Shown: positions 42,598 to 53,947, counted from the stretch's first letter. The stretch: DNA of 64,000 nucleotides from Spiroplasma corruscae (GCF_002237575.1 NZ_CP022535.1:434001-498000), one strand, 5' to 3'. The notes: generated from the letters alone by a model not told the origin. Translations and numbers: made by a program.

Positions 42598-43604
42598 GTT
42601 TAAAATTTAATAATTAAATTACTAATCAATATGTAAAATATATAATAAGAAATTGTTTGATTTAGTTTTATATCAAAATAAATTAGCTCATATAAATAAA
42701 TTGATCTTTTTTAAAAAAGTTTTATATTTTTTAATTTAAGCAGTACATATATATATTTTTTTTATAAATATAATAACTTTATAAAAAAAATTAATAAACT
42801 TTTAGTATATAAATGAAAGAATAAAATTATATATAAAAAAAATAAATTGAAAGTAAGTTAAATTATTTTGTTTCATAAATGAACTAAATAAGTTCTTAAA
42901 AAAACTAATAAAACTTTAAATAATAAATTAAAAATTAATTTATTGATTTTAATCAAAAGTATAAAATAAAATAGTAAATAATAATAAAGACAAAAATTAT
43001 TAAAGAAAATCTTTAGTATAAAAACAATGGCCTTAATTGATTTATTGATAATGTTATTTAAATTTTATTTTTATTTTTAATAATTATTAGTTGTGAAGAT
43101 GGTTTTAATGAACCAACTATGGTTCTTATTTTATTTATTAGACTAAGTTTTATTCATTTGTTTATTATAATGACAAGTCATGTTGGAATAACTCATATTA
43201 GCAGTTATAAATTATATTTAAGAAATAATATATGCTTAAACAGTTTTCTTTATTATATGTTGGTGTTATTATTGTGTGTGGTTCACAATATATAATTGTT
43301 TCTTAGATTAATAAAAAATATTAAAAGTAGATGAGATTTTCATTAAATTGGATTTAAATGATTAAGTATATTTGTAATCTTATTTTTTTGTTTTTTTTAC
43401 TAGTTACATTTAATTATATTTAAACAAAAGAAAACTAATTAGTAAGTTTATATAGCAGAAAGGTATTTTAATATAAAATTTCGAATAATTATCTTTAACA
43501 TATTTTAATAACAGTATATTAACTAATAATAATTAATTAATACTGATGTGAACTTAAAAGGGTATAAAAATTTTAGAATATATTAAGATTTTAAAATTAA
43601 ATGA
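42598..43604. other. 1-kb gene-free, AT-rich gap
   Basis: No intact frame on either strand. Short coding-like scraps appear (plus strand TSHVGITHISSYKLYL near 43170; minus strand NKIRTIVGSLKPSSQLII near 43085-43135) but none is long enough or has start signals. It looks like decayed coding sequence. The end of the gap holds TGATATAAT (43602-43610), the probable -10 of the P-type ATPase gene. Confidence 0.5.
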
Positions 43605-43640
43605 TATAATTTTTAAAGCAAAAGAAAGTGGAGTAAGAAT

Positions 43641-46517
43641 ATGGAAGATTATCTTTCGTTAGACGCAAAGAAAATTGAAAAAAACTATGATGTTAATTTA
43701 GAAGATGGATTGACTGATAAACAAGTTGAAGAAAATTATCAAAAATATGGTAAAAATGAGATTAAAACAAAGAAAAATGAACATTGATTCATAATTTTTT
43801 TAAAAGCACTAGTAGAGCCAATTTTATTGGTATTAATATTGGCTGCTATATTTTCAATTACTGCACAATTAATTAGTAATAAGGGTAAAGTAGAACCCGA
43901 AGAATTTATTGATGCTATTGTTATTGTTACAATAGTATTGATTGACGCTATTTTAGAGACAGTACAAAAGATGAAGGCCAGAAAATCAACTAATGCTCTA
44001 AAGAATTTATCCAAACCTAGGGCTGTTGTAATAAGAAATGGTCAACAACAAGAAATCGATGCTAGTGAACTTACTATTGGAGATGTTGTAGTTTTAGAAG
44101 CTGGTAGATATGTTCCTGCAGATCTAAGAATTATTGAACAAAGTGATTTATATGTTGATGAGTCAATTTTAACAGGAGAATCAATTCCTGTATTAAAAAC
44201 ACATCATCCATTAAAACAAAAAACAGATATATTAGCAGAAATGAAAAATATTGCTTTTATGTCTACTTTTACAACTAATGGTAGAGCAATTGGTGTAGTT
44301 GTTAGAATTGCAAAAGAAACTGAAATCGGTAAAATATCAGAATCAATTACTAATAATAGTGAGGAATTAACTCCATTAGAAAAAAAACTTAATAAATTTA
44401 CTTACTGAGTAGCTGGGTTAAGTTTTATAATTGGGATTATTATATTTTTAACATTGTTCTTTAGTGGTAACCAAGAAGCTTGAGCAAACTATTTAATGGT
44501 TGGAATTACTTTAGCAATTGGTGTAATACCCGAATGTTTAGCGGCAATCGTTTCTATAACTTTAAGTTTAAGTACAAAAAAAATGGCTTCAGAAAATGTT
44601 ATAGTAAAAAAATTACAAGCAGTTGAAACATTAGGAAGTGTAAATTATATTTGTACTGATAAAACTGGAACACTTACTCAAAATAGGATGACAGTTAAAA
44701 GATTAATTATTAATAATGCTATCCAAGATGCAACCAATTTTGAATATAAGAGTAGTAAACAAAAAGATTTATTCTTAAAAGCGATGGTGTTGTGTAACGA
44801 CTCTATTGTTGAAGGTGGAGAAAGAATTGGTGACCCAACTGAATTAGCTTTAGTTGATTATTCAGAAATACACGAGTATGACGATAAAATAGTACGTAAA
44901 AAATGAAAAAGAGTTTTTGAAGTACCTTTTGATAGCGAACGTAAAATGATGACAACAGTTAATATAATTGATGATCAAAATCATGTATTTACAAAAGGTG
45001 CAATTGATGAATTATTAAAAAAATGTAATAAAATAATGATTAATGATGAAATTAGACCAATTACTCCTGAAGATATTGACTCGATGATGTCTTTATATCA
45101 AGATTTATCAGAACACGCTTTAAGGGTGCTTGGTTTTGCATATAAAATAGCAGATAGTGATAATAATAAAAAAGAACTTGAAAATAATCTTACTTTTATT
45201 GGAGCGGTAGCAATGATTGACCCTGTTAGAGATAGCGCTGTAAGAGCAGTTCAATTAGCTCATGATGCAGGTATTAGAGTTGTTATGATAACTGGTGACC
45301 ATGCGTCAACTGCATTAGCAATTGCACGAGATCTTGATTTAGCGCATAGTAAAGACGAAGTTTTAAGTTCTGATGATCTAAACAAAATGAATGATGATGA
45401 ACTTGCTAAAATAATAGAACAAATTAGAGTTTTTGCTAGAGTTAATCCAGAACATAAAGTAAGGATAGTGGATGCTTTAAAGAAACACAATTACATAGTT
45501 TCTATGACAGGTGATGGAGTTAATGATGCACCGAGTTTAGCAAAAGCTGATATTGGTGTTGCTATGGGTATTACCGGAACTGATGTTGCAAAAGATGCTG
45601 CTGATGTTATATTAACTGATGATAACTTTGAAACCATTATAAAAGGTGTTAATGAAGGAAGAAATGTTTATCAAAAAATTAAGCGAGCAATATCTTTTAT
45701 TATTGGAGTTAATTTAGCAAATGTATTATCAATATTTATTCTTTCATCAATAAATACAATTTCACCATTAGATGCTACAAATATTTTATGAATGAATTTA
45801 ATTGTAGAATCAATTATTGCATTAGCAATTGGTATGGGTGGTAATGATAATACATTAATGAAAGTAAAACCAATAAAAGGAAAGAATCCTATATTGCAAG
45901 GTTTATGGTATACATTGGCCAAAATTATTTTTTTTACTTCAATAGCAACAATTGGTGGTTTCTATTTAGGAATGATATATACAACTAATCAAGAAGTTAG
46001 TGATTTAACTGACGGTAAGTATACTTCATGATTTGAAGCGCTTAGAGCAAAAGACATAAGTTATAGTACTAAAACTTCATTACAAAGTCATGGTAGATTA
46101 ACAATGTTTATTACTATTACAAGTGCACCTTGTTTCTTTGCTAATTTTATAAAGTTATCTAATTGAAAAGCAAGCAAGAAAATAAATTTAATATTTAATA
46201 AAACACTTTGAATTGCAAGTTTTTGTTCAATTATGATTAATATAATTATTATATTTATACCTGTATTTAATAGCGAAGTTATGAAACTACCAACACTTGA
46301 TGAATACACAACTAAAAATTGATATTTAATTGCATTTTCAGTGCTTATAGCTATGCTACCTGGTATTGCGATGTTAATACTTGATGGAATTGTATTCTTT
46401 AGTTATCATTACTTACCAGATCCTTGAAGAAGAAATCAACTAATTTCTAGTGAATTTGTAAGTGAAGATATTAAAGCAAAAAAATTGAAAAAGAAACAAA
46501 AAAGAAAAAGTTTATAG
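43641..46517 (+). CDS. P-type cation-transporting ATPase (type II, Ca2+-ATPase-like)
   Basis: 958 residues. In order: N-terminal cation-ATPase region; first helix pair; actuator domain with the DESILTGESIPV loop; helix 4 with PECLAAIVSI (PEGLPA in calcium pumps); the phosphorylation site ICTDKTGTLT; nucleotide-domain DPTELALVDY; MITGDHAST; MTGDGVNDAPSLAKADIGVAMG; and a six-helix C-terminal domain. This is the order of type IIA pumps. The variant helix-4 motif leaves the ion open (Ca2+, Mg2+ or Na+). Many Trp are TGA. It is a single-gene unit with its own -10 box and terminator. Confidence 0.92.
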
Positions 46518-46524
46518 ATTAATT

Positions 46525-46576
46525 AAAAACTATACATTTATAACAATTATTGTTAATTAATTTGTATAGTTTTTTA
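46525..46576 (+). terminator. Terminator of the P-type ATPase gene
   Basis: Outer stem AAAAACTATACA / TGTATAGTTTTT enclosing an inner AACAA/TTGTT hairpin, followed by T residues. Confidence 0.75.
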
Positions 46577-46694
46577 TTATTTTTATTAGAAAATAAAAAA
46601 TGTTTTTTAATAACCTTATAAAATTTAATTGTTACACTAAAAAAGTAGTATTTAATTTTTATACTTTTCTGTTTTTATTAAAAAAAATTAATTA

Positions 46695-47510
46695 TTATAT
46701 TTCAAAACTTTCTATGTTTGGAAGTATTATCTTAATAAAGTGTTTTTTATCACTATATAATTTATTTTCTTTGATTACATAGTCTTTAATTTCATTAATA
46801 TTATAAAAATAATTTTAAATCAAAATAATAGTAATTATTATTTTGTATTTTCATAATTATAACTTTTAATTTAAGTTTCAAATATAATGGTTCAATCCAA
46901 AAAACACCGTTTATTTTATTATTGAAATAGATGCTTGACCCATTATTAAAGATATTGTTAAACTATATAAGAAATTATTATTAGGTACTTTACTAAATTT
47001 TAAAATAATATATTTAGAATAATTAATAGAAGCAGAAATGATTAATTAAATTTTTAAATTAGCATTATAATATGTTTTTCATATCTTGAGTCACTATAAT
47101 ATTTTTTACTTTTAATTTTTTTGTTCATTATCATTAAAGTGAAAAAAATAATTTACTAATGCTTTCTTTTGTGTTGTTAAAGTTATATTAGACAAAAAAA
47201 TATATAGATGTGTTTTGAACATTATATTAATTCATGAAATTTAATATTTTGTTTCTTAACATAATTTTTTTATTTTTATTAATTATTAAAATAACTTTGT
47301 TATATTTATTAATAATGATTAACTGACTTTGTTATTAAAATATATTTCTTAATACTTAAACACGATGAATTATGTTACATATAGTTTTAAATTCCCGTTT
47401 ATTAGTACTTTAATATATTTCATTTCTGGTTATTATCTTTTTTTGAACAATAATACTAGTAGCAAATTTATATTTTTTACTTGCTTTTAAATGTATTTAA
47501 TCTAAATTAG
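46695..47510 (-). pseudogene. Relic copy A of an unidentified gene
   Basis: Minus-strand scraps in changing frames: near 47237 KFHELI; near 47110-47185 NITLTTQKKALVNYFFHF; near 46950-47005 KFSKVPNNNFLYSLTISL; near 46890-46950 SSIYFNNKINGVFWIEP; and, running into a stop at 46695, NEIKDYVIKENKLYSDKK then FIKIILPNIESFEI. Copies B and C carry related pieces in the same order. No family recognised. The rest of 46577-47580 shows nothing else. Confidence 0.45.
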
Positions 47511-47583
47511 CCAAGTTTTTGAGTATATTTTATATATTTTTATTTATTAATATATAATATTATTAATAAGGATGAAATACACA

Positions 47584-47715
47584 ATGAAAAAAACTAATAA
47601 ATATCCATTAACTAAATTAGGAAATTTAAAAATTAAAAAGAAAATCACTTTAAATAAAAAGGATTATAAAATTGACATCGATGAATTTAATAATAGTTCT
47701 AAAAATGACGGATAA
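47584..47715 (+). CDS. Short ORF, 43 residues, basic
   Basis: ATG 47584 follows AAGGAT and TATAAT at about 47560. It encodes MKKTNKYPLTKLGNLKIKKK and then a lysine/isoleucine/asparagine-rich stretch ending NNSSKNDG. It may be a real small gene, the head of a deleted gene or chance. It lies just beyond the 5' end of relic A, in divergent orientation. Confidence 0.35.
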   Translation: MKKTNKYPLTKLGNLKIKKKITLNKKDYKIDIDEFNNSSKNDG

Positions 47716-47879
47716 ATCTTAAAATTATTATTATAATTATTGAATTATAAATATTTGTATATAATAATTAATTTTTTGCTAATTATTTTTTTTGAGTATT
47801 AATTTTATTACTTTACTTACAATTTAATATATAAGGATATAAAATTTAATATAGATTGTAGGATAATACTCATAGCTCT

Positions 47880-48740
47880 TATTTTAGGTTCTAAATAAGT
47901 ATTCCAAACACAAAACGCACAATTCATTTTTATATTAAATAGGTATTTGAACCATTATTAAAAAATATTGCTATCTAAATGATAAAGAATAATAGGATTT
48001 TCTGTAAATTTTTAATAACCAATTTCTAATAATTAATATGAACTTAAAATAATTTATTATATTTTAAATATTAATTTAAGATATTTACTAAACATTTCGA
48101 TTTTTATACAATTTAAAATAATAAAAATAAACTTCATTTGATTTTAAGAGCTCGATAACTTTCTCGTTCTCTATGTATTTAAGATCTAAGTACATTTTAT
48201 TAGCTATTACATTTTTATTGGAACACCTTATTTAATAAATCATTCTCTATTTATTTGATTATAACTTTCTGTAGTTTGTGCACAATTAAATAATCTACTT
48301 ATATTTTTACATTATATTTGTCAATCACACTGTTTAGATGTTCTATAAAACACTTTATTAATTTATTATTATAAATATTACTTAAAAATAAAGTTAGAAA
48401 TTTTATTATCTTTTTGAGATTGTTGAGTATGTTTTATAGCAGTAAAATCGGGGAACTAATTATTTACAATTTATATGTGAAAATTAAGGCATATTTTTAA
48501 TATAATTTTTTTTTATAATTAAAATCCTTAGGAACAATATTTATATACTCATAAGTTTACGATTTGTATGTCTTTTATATCAACTAAGTTTCAGTTTACT
48601 GGTATTAATATCATTTAATTTATTTTATAAGCCACTAATTACGTACAATTTTATCTGTTTCATTATGTCTAAATTAATCGTTTCTAAGATTACCTCTAGG
48701 TAAAATATACTTGTGACATAATCGCTTACTACTCATAATT
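47880..48740 (-). pseudogene. Relic copy B of the unidentified gene
   Basis: The best preserved copy. Minus strand from the likely start: MSSKRLCHKYILPRGNLRND (near 48670-48735); PDFTAIKHTQQSQKDNKISN (near 48400-48455); NISRLFNCAQTTESYNQINR and EWFIK (near 48231-48305); NKNVIANKMYLDLKYIENEK then VIELLKSNE (near 48120-48215); KFTENPIILYHLDSN and NNGSNTYLI (near 47935-48015). Stops and frame changes break it repeatedly. TGA may be Trp in places. An ancestral protein of roughly 290-300 residues is implied. Family not recognised. Confidence 0.5.
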
Positions 48741-48816
48741 TTTTCAAAAAAAATATAAAAATAGTATGTAAATGTTAACTTATAGTGTATACTTTTATTA
48801 TTATGAGGGTTCAATA

Positions 48817-48894
48817 ATGATAATTAAAAACGCAAAATTAATTAAAAATAATATTAATAAAACTATGTTTATAAACATTTTTATTTTTTATTAG
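48817..48894 (+). pseudogene. Relic of a nagA 5' end
   Basis: Reads MIIKNAKLIKNNINKTMF and stops. The DNA ATGATAATTAAAAACGCAAA differs from the nagA start at 17643 by two third-position bases over the first 20, and the ribosome-site context (GAGGGTTCAATA versus GGAGGATTAATA) is similar. A terminator follows 30 bases later, so it looks like the head and tail of a gene whose middle was deleted. Chance similarity is possible. Confidence 0.4.
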
Positions 48895-48923
48895 TTAAAG
48901 TTTTCTAAAAATATGATATTTAT

Positions 48924-48953
48924 AAAAGCTTCTAACTATAGAAGCTTTTTTTA
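48924..48953 (+). terminator. Terminator after the nagA-like relic
   Basis: Stem AAAAGCTTCTA / TAGAAGCTTTT, loop ACTA, then T residues. Confidence 0.8.
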
Positions 48954-49054
48954 AATAAATGTAATACATTATTTTGTTTTTAGATAATTATTAATAAATA
49001 TTAAAACATTAATAAGGACCAGCATAATAAAATTAAAATATATGAAAGGAAAAT

Positions 49055-50755
49055 ATGAATTTACGAAAAAAAATATCAGTTATATTAGTTTTTATATTTA
49101 TAACATTTTTATCAACACTTTTTATAAATATAAGTAATACTAAAAGTAATAACAAAAATGAATTTAATTTTGAGAATGTTACTTTTAAGGATTCTGCGTC
49201 TAATAATAAATATATAATGTGAAGCGGAAGATCACTACAATATTTTTTGTGAAAGCATTCTGACATATCTCAAAATAAGTATGTACAAGAAATAGAACAA
49301 TCTTATATAGATAGTTATAAAACTGAGGACAATAAAAATCAGAAGTTGATGGAACTTTTGGAAAATAGTAAAAGTTTATTTGAAATAAATCTAAGCTCAA
49401 GTATAACAAACTTATCTTTATATGGAATGTCAAATTATAAAGAGTTTTTTGCTGAAAGTTATGCAAGATGACAATCTACTAGTGATAAAATGAAAAACAA
49501 AGCTTGAGAAATTATAAATTATTATTTTTTACATATTTATAATAAATTAAAAAATAAATTTGATGGTGGAATTTCAGAAGAAGATTGACCAGAAGTTGAA
49601 TCAATAATAAATGAAGATTTTAACAAAGAAAGTAATAAAGATAATTTAATTTTAAAAACATCTTTACAATCAAAACCCACTGACCTTACAAATGAAGATC
49701 TATTATTTGATAATGATAACTTTGGAATGTTAGATTTAGAAGGTGTTAAAAATAATACAGGTTCATATGGAGCTAATGCATTGTATTCTTCATTACAAGC
49801 ATGATTATTTACTTTAAGATATAGTGGCGTAACACAAAATGACTTTAGTTATTCTAGCGGAAGATTTTCTGAACAAGTAATAACTCAATTAGAAAATGAT
49901 GTATTTAATCTTAAAAGTCCGTTTGATAAAAATGAGTTAGCTAGATTAAACTATGATTTATACACTAAGGCTAGTGAATCTTCAATTTTAGAATATTCAA
50001 ATCTTATAGAAGGTAAAACTGGTAAACTATCATTTAATTCATTTGATGAATTAAGCGATTATTATAAAAAAGAAACAGAATTTGAATTAAATAATGAAAG
50101 TATTTCTACAATTGATTTAAAATCTACATTTAATACTTTTGGGAAATTTTATAGTTTTACAGATAGCAAACTAAATTTAATTAAAAAACAAGTTTTAGAT
50201 ATGTTTAATACTTCTTTGTATATTGGAAGAGTAAAAGATAGTGATTACTTGTTGCATTATCTAACAGCTTTTATTATTACACCAGACTATCCATTGGCCG
50301 ATAACAAAGAAGGGGTAATGGCTTACACTTCAACCGTAAATGCCGATACATATAGTACAAGATACTCTTATTTAGTTTACACTGGTAAATCATTAACTAT
50401 GTATAAAAGTGATTCAGAAAATAGTGAGTATAAACAAAATTGGTGAAGTACAGCAAATATATGAGGTACTTTAAATCATGAGTTTGGTCATGTTATGGAT
50501 GGGTTTTTAAGTCAATCACAAAGTCAAGCTGAGTTTTGTGAGAATAATTATTCTGATATAATGCCTTCAGTATATCCAAAAGATATTTATAAAGGTGTAG
50601 TATTTGGAATTGATATTAAAGATAACGAAACTTCTAATCAAAGTGCATCAACTCCATCATGAGTTTTACCTACTTCAATAACACTTACTGCTGTTTTATG
50701 TTTAGGAGTAGGACTAGGTGTTGGTATATTAATACAAAAAAAATTTTTAAAATAG
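49055..50755 (+). CDS. Membrane-anchored putative zinc metalloprotease with permuted motif order
   Basis: 566 residues, with an N-terminal hydrophobic signal or anchor (about residues 8-25) and a C-terminal membrane helix (about 537-561) ending KKFLK. A zincin motif NHEFGHVMDGF has HEFGH at 475-479. The helix NYKEFFAESYARW, with EFFAE at 130-134, resembles EFFAEAF of anthrax lethal factor, where the second Glu region gives the third zinc ligand after HExxH; here it comes 341 residues before. After it, KNKAWEIINYYF also fits the family's last helices. All TGA (twelve or so) are Trp. Start ATG 49055 follows AAAGGA. It stands alone in a decaying region. Target unknown; an extracellular protease or a defunct one are both possible. 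Confidence 0.7.
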
Positions 50756-50795
50756 CATACAGTTAAAATTAAATATTTGAGTGAGTATAATAATT

Positions 50796-50822
50796 AAAAC
50801 CAGTTCAAAATACTGGTTTTTT
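50796..50822 (+). terminator. Terminator of the metalloprotease-like gene
   Basis: Stem AAAACCAG / CTGGTTTT, 9-base loop, then T. Confidence 0.8.
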
Positions 50823-50889
50823 ATAATTTTTAACCAGAATTTATCAAGTATTTTTGCAAACATTATAATTACAGTATCGTTGTATTTTA

Positions 50890-51870
50890 TTAAATAAAAG
50901 TAATGAAAATAATATTTTGACGTAATTATATTTGATAATTTAAATTCATTATTGGGTTTATTTTGATCTTTAAAATAACTAAAACAAAATTACTCACTAG
51001 ATTTTTAATGACATCTATTTTTATTTTCTTGCATCTTAATAATATTTTCTTTATTAATAGTAAATTTATTTCGAATTATTCAATTTTTAAATCCAAAAAT
51101 GCTATAAACATAATAATTAATAATAGTTAAATTAATTCAACATATTCATGAATTAATGTTGAATTATTTTTATTAAGTTTGCCAAAAGTATTTTCATCAA
51201 ATTTTTTCTTGTGTTATTAAAGTTTTTTTTGATGCAGTTTTTAAAGAATAAAAAATAAATTGCAAATGGGTATAAAACCATAAATTATCTTCATATTATC
51301 TATATATTTTAGTTAATTTCATTTTGATTATAATTTACATTTTTAATTGATAGTATATTTAATAAAAGCCAATTTCTATATTTTATAATATCTTGTGTAG
51401 TTGCATAGTCTCTAAAATAACCTGCTAATATTTTCAGCATATTTGACAATTACAATTCTAAATAAGTTATAAATACTCTACTAATTATTTATTTAAGTAT
51501 TATATTAAAAAAACAGTACGAAATTTTTGTTATTTTTTTTAGTTATAAGTTGCTATTACAATATATGCATCGGGATATAATATTATTATTAAATTCACTC
51601 ATGAAATTTAAGTTTTTATCACTTAATTTAATTTATCTTTTTATTTTTTGGTATATTTTTTAATTATTGATAACTAACTTAATTTTTATACGATTTCTCA
51701 TAATCAAAGATAATAAAGACAAAAATCTTTATTTATAAAGCTTATAATTTATCCTTAGGACTTTGATTTATTAAATTATTTGGTATTGTATTACCACTGT
51801 TTTTATATATAGCAACATCAACACTGATTTTGTGTTATTTATATAAAAAATAAAAAAAGCAAAAAAAACT
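50890..51870 (-). pseudogene. Relic copy C of the unidentified gene
   Basis: Minus-strand scraps parallel to copy B: LSDKNLNFMSEFNNN (near 51585-51625); CCCGATGCATATATTGTAAT region aligned with the PDFTAI block of B; NISRLF and, one frame on, RDYATTQDIIKYRNWLL (near 51375-51435); TLITQEKIWWKYFWQ (near 51185-51225) aligned with TLTTQKKALVNYFF of copy A; and KDQNKPNNEFKLSN (near 50945-50985). Many stops. The gap 50823-52173 holds otherwise only the short ORF and terminator noted next. Confidence 0.45.
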
Positions 51871-51922
51871 ATACAAAACTTAAAAATTTTGTTATTATAA
51901 AAGTGTTATGGAGGAAACGATA

Positions 51923-52018
51923 ATGTATAAAATGTGTAAAAATTCTACCAAGTTTATTTTGAATAATAATGATAGATACATTATTATTTTTGCATATTTA
52001 AAAAGCATTAAAGTTTAA
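51923..52018 (+). CDS. Short ORF, 31 residues, with strong ribosome site
   Basis: GGAGGAAACGATA precedes ATG 51923. The peptide MYKMCKNSTKFILNNNDRYI continues IIFAYLKSIKV. A perfect 11-bp terminator follows within 30 bases, so this is a complete small transcription unit or the fused head and tail of a deleted gene. It is divergent from relic C. Confidence 0.3.
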   Translation: MYKMCKNSTKFILNNNDRYIIIFAYLKSIKV

Positions 52019-52046
52019 CAATTATTAGGTATAGAATGACTATAAT

Positions 52047-52085
52047 AAAACCCTATTGTGAAAACTTCATAATAGGGTTTTTTAT
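52047..52085 (+). terminator. Terminator after the 31-residue ORF
   Basis: Stem AAAACCCTATT / AATAGGGTTTT, 13-base loop, then T. Confidence 0.85.
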
Positions 52086-52173
52086 TAAAGTCATCCTTCA
52101 TACAAAGAAAGGAGTATAGTTCAGTTCCGATAAGAGAACTATTTATTGAAAAAAAATGAGAAAAAAGACATAT

Positions 52174-52641
52174 TTATTTAAATGTGAAAATAAAAATTAT
52201 ACTAATAATTAGTAAAATTAAAGAAGTAAATAAAATTATTTTAATAATTCTTCTAAATAAACCTTCTTCTTCTGTCATAGTAGTCTGATATCTTCTTCTT
52301 TTATCATTAAAGAATTTGGCTACAAGATTATTCTTAAGTCATCCAGTTACTATTGCGGAAAATAAACAAATTAATGTAAAAGCTGATGTAACTCAACTTA
52401 CCATATTAATATCTTTTATAATAAAAATTGAAATTATAAAAGATAGTCCAATCATTAAAAGTGCAAGAGTTACAATAATAAAATAATCATATAATCTTAG
52501 TTTTCTAGATTTATCAAAGTTCATTTGCCTTTGAATAGGATTTTCAAACATTTGATCAATCTTATTATTTACATATTGGTTATGTTCATCTTTTATAGCT
52601 TTTCTTACTTCTTTAATTTGACTTCTTGTTTTTTTACTCAT
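52174..52641 (-). CDS. Small membrane protein, unknown function
   Basis: 155 residues. A basic, helical N-terminus (MSKKTRSQIKEVRKAIKDEH) is followed by three membrane segments (FIIVTLALLMIGLSFIISIF, SAFTLICLFSAIVTGW, IIKIILFTSLILLIISIIF). Two TGA Trp codons join the frame. Start ATG 52641 follows GGGGG. It is divergent from oppB, with the promoters between. No family recognised. Confidence 0.7.
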
Positions 52642-52711
52642 AATACCCCCTAATAAATAGTTTATATTTATTATATCTTATTTATAACTTGTGAATATAG
52701 AAAGAAAATAT

Positions 52712-53935
52712 ATGAAAAAAAACGGTTTAAGTTCTTCAGAAAAAAAATTTCAAAATAAAAGTTTACCAATAATTGAAGAATTAAATAATAAATTAAATAA
52801 CTCTTACAAAAAGCGTGCGCATTTTGAGAGATTTAAATATCTTTTTAGTAAGTTTAATACTATAAATAGAGATTTTATAAAAAAAACACCATTATTGACG
52901 TATTCTTTAAAAAGAATAATATATGCATTTATAAGCTTATATTTAGCAATAGGAACAGTTTATATACTTATTGCATTATCTATAAATGATATTTCAATAA
53001 TGAATGATTTTGATTTTCAGAAACCAACTGTAAGGCCTTACAGTCCTGAATGAAATGCTGTTGTAAATAATAGAAAAGAAGCGTTAGGGTTAAACGGACC
53101 AATTTTAAAACAGGTTTTAATATATTGAAGAAATATAACACCATTTATTCCAAAGCAAATTCAGTTACCTTTATCTGTTAGTCAAGTAAAGGTTGTCTGA
53201 GGTGAACCACAAACTAAGTGGTTTTGATTAGGTTTAATAATGAATAAATCAAATGGTATTATTAATTATCCTGTATATGATCAATTTAAAACTGCGATGC
53301 CAATTTCATTTACAATTGGTTTTAGTTCAATTATCTTATCGTTTGCATTAGGAATTCCATTAGGTATAATATGTGCAAAAAATAAAGAAAAGTCATTAGA
53401 TAACTCATTAAGTTGATTATTTTTAATAATGATTTCAGCCCCAGCAACAATATTGATATCGGTATTCTGACTATTGTCAGTACAGTATTTAGGAAATGCT
53501 GGTATTTGAGGTGTTGATGATTGAACGAACTTTATGGCTGTTATAGCTTTATCGATTATTACAATTCCAGGTATTGTCATTGAAACTAGAAGATATATTA
53601 TAGATGAAATGACCGCTGACTATACTAAGTTTGCTGAATCAAAAGGTTTAAGCTCAACTTATATTTTCTATGTACATATTTTTAGAAATGCTGGAGTAAG
53701 AATTATTAGAGTTATACCAGGTGCATTAATTCTATCATTATTTGGTTCAAGTCTTTTAATTGAGAGGTTCTGAGGTGCGCCAGGAATGAGTAAATATATA
53801 CTAACTGGTGTCGCAACAAATGATATATTCATTGTATTAGGTTTTATAACATTATCAGCTGGTGTTGGTGTATTCTCATCACTGGTAAGTGATTTAATAC
53901 TTGTACTAATGGACCCAAGAGTTAAATTAAGTTAG
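52712..53935 (+). CDS. oppB: Oligopeptide ABC transporter permease OppB
   Basis: 407 residues. A cytosolic N-terminal extension of about 70 residues precedes the first membrane helix (SLKRIIYAFISLYLAIGTVY). An extracytoplasmic region of over 100 residues is followed by the permease core with the EAA-type loop YTKFAESKGLSSTYIFYVHI and PGALILSLFGSSLLIERFWG. The long N-terminus and outer loop exceed E. coli OppB (about 306 residues), as in other Mollicutes. ATG 52712 is preferred to an upstream in-frame GTG at 52691; neither has a strong ribosome site. First gene of the opp operon. Confidence 0.88.
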
Positions 53936-53947
53936 AAAAGGAAAATT

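Noticed and set aside
46600-46782. 60-codon plus-strand ORF after the P-type ATPase
   Set aside because: Low-complexity Phe/Lys/Leu/Ile translation without a ribosome site; the minus strand of the same stretch gives the C-terminal block shared with the relic family.
46885-46900. GGTTCAATCC resembling a tRNA T-loop
   Set aside because: No T-stem pairing, no D-arm or acceptor stem nearby; it lies in relic copy A.
46518-52173. Insertion sequence or prophage explaining the gene-poor region
   Set aside because: No transposase motif, terminal inverted repeat with target duplication, integrase or phage structural gene could be recognised. The relic family may be mobile in origin but this cannot be shown by eye.
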